The notes under the pieces were generated by a model that was not told the origin of the DNA, made no database searches, and worked only from the letters and a program-made list of their open reading frames with translations. Both the position numbers and the translations under genes were made by a program. From Loktanella sp. UBA3435 (GTDB lineage Bacteria; Pseudomonadota; Alphaproteobacteria; Rhodobacterales; Rhodobacteraceae), in the NCBI GenBank assembly GCA_002378665.1, contig DFSO01000040.1:40941-74968 (forward strand): 34,028 nucleotides of DNA, written 5' to 3'. Shown piece by piece: positions 1 through 7,544 of the stretch; position 1 is the first letter of the stretch, and each line of letters opens with the position of its first letter.

Positions 1-918
1 GCCGCCGCCGCCTCCTCCTTCGCCTCCGCCGACGCCTCCGCCGCCGCCGCCTCCGCCGCCTATGCATCCTACTTGGCCGATATCTGGGATTTTGCGCGTT
101 TGGATTTGACGGATGGCGAACATGGCCCGCTTTGGGGTGATGGCGCGATCCCTGACGCGCTTGTGCAGGTTTGGGCCGATGCGAAAACCGCAATGGGCAA
201 AGACCCCAAGGCCGATTGGTCGTTCTGGATTGCATGGTATGAACGTGTGCTGGCAGGGCGTGATTTTCTGCCCAATGACATGGCCCCGATTTTGAATGAG
301 TTACGCAAAGCGGATTGGAACAAAGGCCCCGCGCATATCAATCCGCTGTTTGATGGTGTTTTGGCAAAGTATCGGGCGCAGGACATTGAGGTAAGCGGTT
401 CAGATCAGGTGCGACTCACAAGCGGAACAGCGCAGAAAATTGAACGCACTAGAGTTGCGATGGTTGCACACCGTAAATCTCTGCCCACGACATTTGATGC
501 GATTTTAGGGTTTGTTACTTTGGAGATTGAGCGCCTTCAGGGCCTAAATTATCAAAATGATGATGTACGCGATGAAGCCTTGCGCCAAATCAGAGTGCTG
601 ACAACGATTTACGAGACGGTTGGGCGTTTGATGCCTTTGGTCCCGACAACAGATGCTATGTCACTCGCTGATGCTGAAAAAGCAGAGGGCCTCGTGCAGA
701 TTTACGTAACACAAATTCAAGAGTGGCCGCGCAACAATGCTCAAGAGCTGGTGGATAGTACCTATCGTCTGGCTCTGATAGGATGCGTTGCTGCGGCTGC
801 ACCGATGGTTGGAATTAGCGCGAGTATCGCGGCTGTTGCGGGTGGTGCGATGTTTGGTGGCAAGAAATTGATCGACTCAGCAAAGGCGGCAAAGGATGCA
901 CTGGGGGCAGGAGGATGA
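1..918 (+). CDS. Hypothetical Ala/Ser-rich protein with C-terminal hydrophobic segment (5' end outside window)
   Basis: The reading frame is open from base 1, so the gene starts upstream and only its 3' part is here. The first ~24 codons are almost only GCC and TCC (Ala/Ser, with a few Asp, Phe and Tyr). A Trp-rich region follows (motifs GPLWGDGAIP, DWSFWIAWYE, ADWNKGPAHIN), then a helical, charged middle part, and a hydrophobic Ala/Gly-rich stretch near the C-terminus that could be a membrane segment. From memory, Rhodobacterales encode hypothetical proteins with an Ala-rich tract followed by a W-x-FW-x-x-WY region, and this looks like one; I know no function. A TTG at 73 could be taken as a start, but the low-complexity tract in frame with it argues against that. 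The stop overlaps the next start as ATGA, so the gene belongs to the murB-proximal operon. Confidence 0.7.
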   Translation, partial: AAAASSFASADASAAAASAAYASYLADIWDFARLDLTDGEHGPLWGDGAIPDALVQVWADAKTAMGKDPKADWSFWIAWYERVLAGRDFLPNDMAPILNELRKADWNKGPAHINPLFDGVLAKYRAQDIEVSGSDQVRLTSGTAQKIERTRVAMVAHRKSLPTTFDAILGFVTLEIERLQGLNYQNDDVRDEALRQIRVLTTIYETVGRLMPLVPTTDAMSLADAEKAEGLVQIYVTQIQEWPRNNAQELVDSTYRLALIGCVAAAAPMVGISASIAAVAGGAMFGGKKLIDSAKAAKDALGAGG

Positions 919-1157
919 CCTACTCCCTCATCATAGGGTGCCTTTGGGTGCTCGTGGCGACGGGGACGGCGATGTTGCCGATGCGGCGTCAGTTTCCGAT
1001 TGGTGTGACCCTTTTGATTGCGGCGCCTGTTTTGATTGTTTGGATCGGCGTTGACTATGGGTGGGTTGTCGCTGTTTTGGCGTTGCTCGCTTTTTTGTCG
1101 ATGTTTCGCAGCCCTTTGATGCATTTCTACACACGTGCACGGGAGCGGGTCCGATGA
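915..1157 (+). CDS. DUF2484-family small membrane protein, copy 1
   Basis: An 80-residue protein with three hydrophobic segments (about residues 3-21, 27-45 and 49-66) and a basic C-terminal tail rich in Arg. It matches what I know of the DUF2484 family, which in Rhodobacterales sits in the murC-murB stretch of the division cluster. Function is unknown; location argues for an envelope role, but that is inference. Its start codon overlaps the stop of the preceding gene (ATGA at 915-918) and its own stop overlaps the next start, so translation is likely coupled. The purine-rich AGGAGG directly abuts the ATG, which is unusually close for a Shine-Dalgarno and again suggests coupling rather than independent initiation. 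Confidence 0.8.
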   Translation: MTYSLIIGCLWVLVATGTAMLPMRRQFPIGVTLLIAAPVLIVWIGVDYGWVVAVLALLAFLSMFRSPLMHFYTRARERVR

Positions 1158-1402
1158 TGTCGATTGCTGCGGCGGCGGTTTGGTTGATCCTCGCCAATGT
1201 GGTGGCGATGTTTCCGTCCAAGGATCTGCATTGGCGGTTTGCGTATGGCATGATCGCGATTGGTGTGCCGATTTTAGGGTGGGTGACCTATCAGAACGGG
1301 CCGTGGATCGGCTTGATTTTGCTTGCGGCGGGGGGATCAGTGCTGCGTTGGCCGTTGATCTATTTGACCCGCTGGGTGCGGCGCGTTATGGGCCGCTCAT
1401 GA
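1154..1402 (+). CDS. DUF2484-family small membrane protein, copy 2
   Basis: An 82-residue protein that aligns end to end with its upstream neighbour. Shared features are a WxLxA segment followed by AM(L/F)P near residues 9-21, a central VPILGW-like hydrophobic segment, and a C-terminal R(S/W)PL(M/I)xxxTR motif followed by a basic tail. Three membrane segments are likely. I chose the ATG at 1154 because it overlaps the previous stop (ATGA) and removes an unrelated N-terminal extension; 1157 is a second possible Met. Its stop overlaps the murB start (ATGA at 1399-1402). Product function unknown. The pair is best explained as a tandem duplication that has diverged. Confidence 0.75.
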   Translation: MMSIAAAAVWLILANVVAMFPSKDLHWRFAYGMIAIGVPILGWVTYQNGPWIGLILLAAGGSVLRWPLIYLTRWVRRVMGRS

Positions 1403-2319
1403 TTGATAACTTACCTGATGTGCGGGGCGTTTTGACGCCTGATCGCCCGCTTGCTGACCTCACATGGATGCGTGTGGGTGGCCCTGCGGATGTATTGTTT
1501 CAGCCTGCGGATGTGGATGATTTGGCGCAGTTTTTGGCGGCGCTTGACCCGCGTGTCCCTGTGTTCCCGATGGGAGTGGGGTCGAACCTGATCGTGCGCG
1601 ATGGCGGGGTCACGGGTGTTGTTATCCGTCTGGGTCGTGGGTTCAACGGGATTTCGTTTGAGGGCGATGTGGTGACGGCGGGTGCTGCGGCGCTTGATGC
1701 GCATGTGGCGCGTAAGGCCGCGGCAGAGGGGCTTAACCTCACGTTTTTACGCACTATTCCGGGCACGATTGGTGGTGCTGTGCGGATGAATGCGGGCTGC
1801 TATGGCGACTATATGGCCGATGTTTTGCAATCGGTGACGGTTGTGATGCGGGATGGTCAGGTTGTCGAGATCCCTGCGGGTGACTTGCAATTGGCCTATC
1901 GCAGTTCGGTTTTGCCTGATGGTGCCGTGGTGGTTGCGGCGAAGATGGTGGCACCTCAAGAGGCGTCTGATGTGCTTGAGGCGCGGATGGTTGAGCAATT
2001 GGCCAAGCGCGATGAGAGCCAACCGACGAAGGACCGCACAGCGGGGTCTACGTTCCGCAATCCTGCTGGTTTTTCCTCGACGGGTCGCGCCGATGACGTG
2101 CATGATTTGAAGGCTTGGAAGGTGATTGACGACGCAGGTATGCGGGGTGCAACGCTTGGCGGGGCCATTATGAATGTCAAACATTCCAACTTTTTGACCA
2201 ACGCTGGGGGGGCCACTGCCGCTGATTTGGAAGATTTGGGCGAATTGGTTCGGAAAAAGGTTTACGATTCCAGTGAGATCACGTTAGAGTGGGAAATTAT
2301 GCGAATAGGCAACCGATAG
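1399..2319 (+). CDS. murB: UDP-N-acetylenolpyruvoylglucosamine reductase MurB
   Basis: MurB is the FAD- and NADPH-dependent cytoplasmic enzyme that reduces UDP-GlcNAc-enolpyruvate to UDP-MurNAc in peptidoglycan precursor synthesis. The 306-residue product has the FAD-binding signatures RVGGPAD (25-31) and MGVGSNLIVRDGG (58-70), the TIPGTIGGAVRMNAG segment (119-133), YRSS (167-170, with the conserved Arg), the catalytic-serine motif GSTFRNP (216-222, Ser217) and the C-terminal Glu region LEWEI (296-300). The start at 1399 overlaps the preceding stop; a longer in-frame extension exists upstream but does not resemble MurB. No strong ribosome binding site is visible, consistent with coupled translation. 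Followed after 96 bases by ddl. Confidence 0.96.
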   Translation: MIDNLPDVRGVLTPDRPLADLTWMRVGGPADVLFQPADVDDLAQFLAALDPRVPVFPMGVGSNLIVRDGGVTGVVIRLGRGFNGISFEGDVVTAGAAALDAHVARKAAAEGLNLTFLRTIPGTIGGAVRMNAGCYGDYMADVLQSVTVVMRDGQVVEIPAGDLQLAYRSSVLPDGAVVVAAKMVAPQEASDVLEARMVEQLAKRDESQPTKDRTAGSTFRNPAGFSSTGRADDVHDLKAWKVIDDAGMRGATLGGAIMNVKHSNFLTNAGGATAADLEDLGELVRKKVYDSSEITLEWEIMRIGNR

Positions 2320-2415
2320 GGTGTTTGTGCGCTAGCAATACAAGATTTTGCCCCAAGGCAGGGGTGGCGAATAGAAATGACGGGCCAAAAAGGCCTGCGT
2401 AGAAGGTGGTAGGGT

Positions 2416-3330
2416 ATGTCGAGCAGGGCAAACCCGAAAGTTGTTGTTTTGATGGGTGGCCCATCGGCGGAGCGTGAAGTTTCGTTGAGTTCGGGCGCCG
2501 AGTGTGCAGCAGCTTTGCGGGTATCAGGATGTGATGTGATCGAGGTCGATGCTGGCCGCGATCTTGCTTTGCGTTTGACTGAAATTTCCCCCGATGTTGT
2601 TTTCAACGCGCTCCACGGTCGTTGGGGCGAGGATGGTTGCGTTCAAGGCCTGCTCGAATGGATGCAAATTCCGTACACACACTCTGGCGTTTTGGCGTCA
2701 TCGCTCGCCCTTGATAAGCAACGCACGAAGGCGGCCTACCGTTCAGTTGGTTTGCCTGTTGTTGAAAGCGTGATTGTGCCAAAGGGCGACGTGTCCAAGG
2801 CGCATGTGATGCGGCCCCCTTATGTAGTGAAGCCGAATAACGAAGGCTCCAGCGTTGGGATTTATCTGGTTGCTGCTGATGCCAAGGCCCCGCCAGTGAT
2901 GGCCGATGATATGCCCGAGATGGTGATGGTCGAGGCTTATGCCGCTGGTCGTGAACTCACGACAACGGTGATGGGTGACCGCGCTTTGGGTGTGACTGAT
3001 ATTATCGTGGACGGTTGGTACGACTACGATGCGAAATATAAGGCCGGTGGTTCACGCCATGTTGTGCCTGCTGATGTCCCGCAAGATATTTACGATGCCT
3101 GTTTGGATTACGCATTGCGTGCCCATCAGGTTTTGGGTTGCCGTGGTGTGTCCCGCACAGATTTCCGTTGGGATGAGAGCAGGGGCCTTGCTGGTTTGAT
3201 CTTGCTTGAGACCAACACACAACCTGGCATGACGCCAACGTCTTTGGCCCCAGAGCAAGCTGCATATGCAGGGGTTTCGTTCCCTGATTTATGCCGTTGG
3301 ATGGTGGAGGACGCATCTTGCAACCGCTAA
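2416..3330 (+). CDS. ddl: D-alanine--D-alanine ligase
   Basis: An ATP-grasp ligase that joins two D-alanines to make the dipeptide added by MurF to the peptidoglycan precursor; cytoplasmic. The 304-residue product shows the N-terminal GGPSAEREVSLSSG motif, HGRWGEDGCVQG, the ATP-binding KPNNEGSSVG segment in the middle, the magnesium-site region around LLETNTQPGMTPTSL near residue 270, and normal family length. AGGTGGTAGGG just upstream serves as ribosome binding site. It sits in the canonical division-cluster position between murB and ftsQ and overlaps the ftsQ start by 13 bases. Alphaproteobacteria usually name this gene ddl or ddlB. Confidence 0.96.
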   Translation: MSSRANPKVVVLMGGPSAEREVSLSSGAECAAALRVSGCDVIEVDAGRDLALRLTEISPDVVFNALHGRWGEDGCVQGLLEWMQIPYTHSGVLASSLALDKQRTKAAYRSVGLPVVESVIVPKGDVSKAHVMRPPYVVKPNNEGSSVGIYLVAADAKAPPVMADDMPEMVMVEAYAAGRELTTTVMGDRALGVTDIIVDGWYDYDAKYKAGGSRHVVPADVPQDIYDACLDYALRAHQVLGCRGVSRTDFRWDESRGLAGLILLETNTQPGMTPTSLAPEQAAYAGVSFPDLCRWMVEDASCNR

Positions 3331-4205
3331 GCGCCCCACGTCGCCCGCGCGCCTTGCCGCGTGATCCCGCACCTTCCAAGTGGAAGTACCGGTATCAGCG
3401 CTGGATGCTGACGCCGGGTGTGCGCGGTTTGATCCGTATCGGTGTGCCATGCGCATTGATCGGGATCATTGCGGTCAGCTGGTATAGCCATGGAACCAAC
3501 AAAGAGATGGTCGCCGCGAAGTGGGAAGAGGTGAAGGCCACTGTCCAACAACGTCCAGAGTTTATGGTGTCTGGTATGGATGTCGTGGGCGCGGAACCTG
3601 TCTTGGCGGATTTGGTTGTGGCCACGGTGCCGATGGCTTTCCCGATCTCGTCGTTTGACATTGATCTGGAAGCGATGCGCCAGAAGGTCGAAGAACTAGA
3701 CGGTGTCCGCTCTGCGCGTGTGCGTGTGGGTGAAGCGGGCCACCTTAAGATTGATATTACACCGCGTATTCCTGTCGCGCTATGGCGGGACGGCGACACG
3801 CTGCACTTGCTGGACGAAGCGGGTACGTTTGCGGGTGTGGTTGAAACCCGCACGGACAGGATTGATTTGCCCCTGATTGCGGGTGACGGCGCGCAGGATC
3901 ATATCGAAGAGGCGCTGTCGCTGTTTCGCGATGCCAAGCCTTTGCAGGAACGCATTCGCGGTTTGGTCCGTATGGGCGAGCGTCGCTGGGATGTGGTGCT
4001 GGATCGTGATCAACGTATTTTGCTGCCCGCCGAGGGTGCCGTTGCCGCGTTAGACCGCGTCATCGTTTTGCAACAAGCCAGCGATCTGCTGGATAGAGAT
4101 GTGGCCGTTGTTGATATGCGCAACGCCGACAGACCAACAATACGCGTTAATAGAGAAGCCGCCGGTGCCTTGCACCGCGCAGGACAAACAGAGGCAGACA
4201 ATTAA
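3318..4205 (+). CDS. ftsQ: Cell division protein FtsQ
   Basis: FtsQ is a bitopic inner-membrane divisome protein that recruits FtsB/FtsL and links early and late division proteins. The 295-residue product has a basic, Pro-rich cytoplasmic tail, one membrane segment at about residues 37-56, a POTRA domain at about 82-150 ending in the conserved DITPRIPVALWRDG region, and a periplasmic beta domain. I place the start at TTG 3318 rather than the ATG at 3291, because GGTGGAGG lies 7 bases upstream of the TTG and the resulting N-terminus (MQPLSAPRRP) is what I expect for Rhodobacterales FtsQ. The start lies inside the end of ddl, so the two are translationally coupled. Confidence 0.93.
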   Translation: MQPLSAPRRPRALPRDPAPSKWKYRYQRWMLTPGVRGLIRIGVPCALIGIIAVSWYSHGTNKEMVAAKWEEVKATVQQRPEFMVSGMDVVGAEPVLADLVVATVPMAFPISSFDIDLEAMRQKVEELDGVRSARVRVGEAGHLKIDITPRIPVALWRDGDTLHLLDEAGTFAGVVETRTDRIDLPLIAGDGAQDHIEEALSLFRDAKPLQERIRGLVRMGERRWDVVLDRDQRILLPAEGAVAALDRVIVLQQASDLLDRDVAVVDMRNADRPTIRVNREAAGALHRAGQTEADN

Positions 4206-4206
4206 A

Positions 4207-5541
4207 ATGGGTGATCTATACGATAGCCAACGCGCGATGCGGAATATGCGTAAAGCGGCAATGCAACGCGGTGTGATTGCGATTTTGGACATTGGGACAA
4301 GTAAGATTGCTTGTTTGGTGCTGCGCTTTGATGGACCTGAGACATTTCGTGGCGCTGACGGCGTTGGGTCTTTGGCGGGGCAATCCTCGTTTCGCGTAAT
4401 TGGTGCGGCGACGACCCGTTCGCGCGGTGTGAAGTTCGGCGAAGTTGATGCGATGCAAGAGACAGAGCGTGCGATCCGCACCGCTGTGCAAGCTGCCCAA
4501 AAGATGGCGAATGTGCGTGTTGATCACGTGATTGCCTGTATTTCTGGCGGCCGCCCAAAGTCCTATGGCCTTGATGGTGCCGTGGATATTGCCAATGGTT
4601 TGGTTACTGACGGCGACATTGGCCGCGTTATGGCAGCCTGTGATGTGCCTGATTACGGTGTGGACCGTGATGTGTTGCACGCGCAGCCGGTCAATTTCGC
4701 GCTTGATCACCGCTCTGGCATGGCCGATCCGCGCGGCCAGATCGGCAATCAGTTGAACTGCGACATGCATATGTTGACGGTAGATAGCATGGCGTTGCAG
4801 AACATTTTCTTCTGTATCAAGCGCTGTGATCTGGAACTGGCTGGGATTGCGTCGAGCGCTTATGCCTCGGGGATTTCATCGCTGGTTGAGGACGAGCAAG
4901 AGCTGGGTGCGGCTTGTATCGATCTTGGTGGTGGCTCGACGGGTATATCCGTCTTTATGAAAAAGCACATGATCTATGCTGATGCGGTGCGCATGGGCGG
5001 GGATCACGTGACGTCTGATATTTCGATGGGTCTATCGGTGCCGATGGCAACGGCCGAGCGGATCAAGACATTTTACGGCGGCGTGATGGCCACGGGGATG
5101 GATGATCGCGAGATGATCGAGATTGGTGGCGACACTGGCGATTATGAGCATGACCGCCGCACAGTGAGCCGCGCCGAGTTGATCGGCATTATGCGTCCAC
5201 GTGTGGAAGAGATTTTGGAAGAGGTCCGCGTGCGTCTGGACGCCGCTGGGTTCGAGCATCTCCCAAGCCAGCAGATCGTGCTGACGGGTGGTGCAAGCCA
5301 GATTCCGGGGCTGGATGGATTGGCGAGCAAAATTCTTGGCCAGCAGGTGCGCCTTGGGCGTCCGCTGCGTGTGCAAGGCTTGCCGCAGGCCGCAATCGGC
5401 CCCGCATTTTCGGGCGCTGTGGGACTCACTTTGTTCGCAGCACACCCACAGGATGAGTGGTGGGACTTCGAGATTCCCGCCGACAATTACTCGGGCCGTT
5501 CGCTAAAACGGGCTGTTAGATGGTTTAAGGACAACTGGTAA
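4207..5541 (+). CDS. ftsA: Cell division protein FtsA
   Basis: FtsA is the actin-like ATPase that tethers FtsZ filaments to the inner membrane. The 444-residue product carries the phosphate-1 motif ILDIGTSK (26-33), the phosphate-2 motif IDLGGGSTG, the adenosine motif LTGGASQIPG, and a C-terminal amphipathic tail (RSLKRAVRWFKDNW) of the membrane-targeting type. The ATG at 4207 follows the ftsQ stop by one base; an upstream in-frame ATG at 4099 lies inside ftsQ and gives an unrelated extension. AGAGG about 12 bases upstream is a modest ribosome binding site. Confidence 0.96.
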   Translation: MGDLYDSQRAMRNMRKAAMQRGVIAILDIGTSKIACLVLRFDGPETFRGADGVGSLAGQSSFRVIGAATTRSRGVKFGEVDAMQETERAIRTAVQAAQKMANVRVDHVIACISGGRPKSYGLDGAVDIANGLVTDGDIGRVMAACDVPDYGVDRDVLHAQPVNFALDHRSGMADPRGQIGNQLNCDMHMLTVDSMALQNIFFCIKRCDLELAGIASSAYASGISSLVEDEQELGAACIDLGGGSTGISVFMKKHMIYADAVRMGGDHVTSDISMGLSVPMATAERIKTFYGGVMATGMDDREMIEIGGDTGDYEHDRRTVSRAELIGIMRPRVEEILEEVRVRLDAAGFEHLPSQQIVLTGGASQIPGLDGLASKILGQQVRLGRPLRVQGLPQAAIGPAFSGAVGLTLFAAHPQDEWWDFEIPADNYSGRSLKRAVRWFKDNW

Positions 5542-5717
5542 TACGCGATATCTTGCCTAGTCGTCCAAATACGGCGGAAATTCTTTAAAAAAGCCCCACA
5601 TTTGGTGTGTTTTTCGAGATTTTCGCGTGACCTGCGGGGCTGATGTGTCTAATGTCGGTCCAAAGTATAGACGAATGCCCGGTGGGACGGGCGCAATTAG
5701 TATAGGCGGACAGAGCA

Positions 5718-7346
5718 ATGACATTGAACCTCTCCATTCCCGGTCAGGACGAACTGAAGCCCCGTATCACCGTTTTCGGTGTTGGCGGTGCTGGCGGTAA
5801 CGCGGTCAATAACATGATCGACAAAGAGCTGGATGGGGTCGAATTCGTTGTTGCGAACACCGACGCTCAGGCGCTGCAGCATGCCAAGGCATCTTCGCGC
5901 ATTCAGATGGGTATCAAAGTAACCGAGGGTCTGGGCGCTGGCGCCCGCGCGACTGTTGGTGCTGCTGCTGCCGAAGAAAGCATCGAGCAGATTGTGGACC
6001 ACCTTGCTGGTGCGCACATGTGCTTTATCACGGCCGGTATGGGCGGTGGCACTGGTACTGGTGCTGCGCCAATCATCGCACAAGCCGCACGCGAGCTTGG
6101 TGTTTTGACCGTTGGTGTTGTGACCAAGCCGTTCCAGTTTGAAGGTGCCAAGCGCATGAAGCAAGCTGAGGAGGGCATCGAGGCTCTGCAAAAGGTTGTT
6201 GATACGCTGATCATCATTCCAAACCAGAACCTGTTCCGTCTGGCCAATGAAAAGACAACATTCACCGAGGCATTCCAGCTTGCTGATGATGTGCTTTATC
6301 AAGGTGTTAAGGGCGTGACTGACCTGATGGTTCGTCCAGGCCTGATTAACCTCGACTTTGCTGACGTTCGCGCCGTGATGGACGAAATGGGCAAGGCGAT
6401 GATGGGTACAGGCGAGGCCGAAGGCGAAAACCGCGCTATTGAGGCTGCCGAGAAGGCGATTGCAAACCCACTGCTCGACGAGATTTCTCTCGAAGGGGCA
6501 CGTGGCGTTCTGATCAACATCACCGGTGGTTACGACCTGACATTGTTCGAACTTGACGAAGCGGCCAACAAAATCCGCGAAAAGGTCGATCCAGAAGCCA
6601 ACATCATTGTGGGTTCCACGCTGGACACATCCATGGAAGGCCGTATGCGCGTTTCAGTGGTTGCGACTGGTATCGATGCCGCGATCAAGCGTGATGACAT
6701 GCCACTTCCACGTCGTTCCATGGCGTCACCTTTGAAGATGCAACAGGTTGCTGAAGACGTTCCAGCACCACGCCAAGCTGCACCTGCACCACGTCAAGCC
6801 GCACCAGTTGCAGCCCGCGTTGCACCAGCTGCCGCGCCAGTGATGCAAGAACGCGCACCAGCGCCAGCACCACAGTCGCGTACATTGTTCGAAGATATGG
6901 ACGATGAAATGCATGTTGAAGAAATCGAAGACGATTTCGCCGATATTCATGAGGCCTTGGCTGAGGAAGACCACGGCGAATTGCCGCCACCAGCCTATAA
7001 GCCACGCCCAGAGCCACGCATTGATGCAACAGAATCATTTGTTGCACCGCGCGCACCTTCCGCTGGCACACCATCGCCAGAGGCACTTGCGCGTTTGCAG
7101 GACGCAGTGAACAAAGCGCCATCCCAGCAGCGTGCGCCAGTCGCGCGAACAACTGCAGAAGCCGAGCGTCCACGGTTCGGGATCAACTCTTTGATCAACC
7201 GCATGACGGGTTCGGCAGGCGAGGCACAACAGCCAAGCCGTTCACAGCCACAGGTGACTGCACTTCGCGACGAGCCAGCACATGACGTTGACCCAGAGCA
7301 AGAGCGTATCGAGATCCCTGCGTTCCTGCGTCGTCAGGCAAATTAA
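5718..7346 (+). CDS. ftsZ: Cell division GTPase FtsZ
   Basis: Tubulin-like GTPase that forms the cytokinetic Z-ring. The 542-residue product has the nucleotide-binding GVGGAGGNAVNNM segment (21-33), the tubulin signature GGGTGTG (109-115) and the T7 catalytic loop NLDFADV (211-217). A long disordered linker runs from about residue 320 to 520; it is rich in Pro and Ala and contains the repeated unit PRQAAP. A conserved C-terminal peptide (IEIPAFLRRQ, last ~15 residues) would bind FtsA and other partners. The length is well above the ~380 residues of E. coli FtsZ because of the linker, as is usual in alphaproteobacteria. AGGCGGA lies 7 bases before the ATG, and a strong terminator follows. Confidence 0.98.
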   Translation: MTLNLSIPGQDELKPRITVFGVGGAGGNAVNNMIDKELDGVEFVVANTDAQALQHAKASSRIQMGIKVTEGLGAGARATVGAAAAEESIEQIVDHLAGAHMCFITAGMGGGTGTGAAPIIAQAARELGVLTVGVVTKPFQFEGAKRMKQAEEGIEALQKVVDTLIIIPNQNLFRLANEKTTFTEAFQLADDVLYQGVKGVTDLMVRPGLINLDFADVRAVMDEMGKAMMGTGEAEGENRAIEAAEKAIANPLLDEISLEGARGVLINITGGYDLTLFELDEAANKIREKVDPEANIIVGSTLDTSMEGRMRVSVVATGIDAAIKRDDMPLPRRSMASPLKMQQVAEDVPAPRQAAPAPRQAAPVAARVAPAAAPVMQERAPAPAPQSRTLFEDMDDEMHVEEIEDDFADIHEALAEEDHGELPPPAYKPRPEPRIDATESFVAPRAPSAGTPSPEALARLQDAVNKAPSQQRAPVARTTAEAERPRFGINSLINRMTGSAGEAQQPSRSQPQVTALRDEPAHDVDPEQERIEIPAFLRRQAN

Positions 7347-7387
7347 TCTACCGCGCGTTACTTTGTGACGCTAGGTAACAAGTATTG

Positions 7388-7413
7388 AGGCCGCCCCAAC
7401 GGGCGGCCTTTTT
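7388..7413 (+). terminator. Rho-independent terminator after ftsZ
   Basis: A perfect 9-bp stem AGGCCGCCC / GGGCGGCCT with a CAAC loop is followed by a run of five T. It ends the division-gene transcript and separates it from lpxC. Confidence 0.93.
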
Positions 7414-7500
7414 CGTTGTATTACAATGGCTTGCGGCATTGTTTCAATCGTGTTTCAGACGGTTGCAAAGCGTGAATTGAGTGGGGGCGCTGTGCACATT

Positions 7501-7531
7501 AGGTAATGGTCAACAAAAGATGAAATTACCT
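7501..7531 (+). promoter_or_regulatory. Inverted repeat in the lpxC leader
   Basis: AGGTAAT (7501-7507) is the exact reverse complement of ATTACCT (7525-7531), separated by 17 bases. The right arm ends one base before the GAGG (7532-7535 region) that serves the GTG start of lpxC. It could be an operator or an mRNA hairpin next to the ribosome binding site; the sequence alone cannot tell which. Confidence 0.35.
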
Positions 7532-7544
7532 GAGGCGCGAATCT

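Noticed and set aside
2320..2415. GGCC-AAAAA-GGCC and GCCCC/GGGG pairings between murB and ddl
   Set aside because: Stems of 4-5 bp without a T-run in a GC-rich genome are expected by chance.
5594..5640. Possible terminator between ftsA and ftsZ (CACA-TTTGG-TGTG followed by TTTTT, within a wider GCCCC/GGGGC pairing)
   Set aside because: The inner stem is only 4 bp and the outer pairing encloses about 37 bases, so neither supports a terminator call. The gap may hold an ftsZ promoter, but I see no convincing -35/-10.
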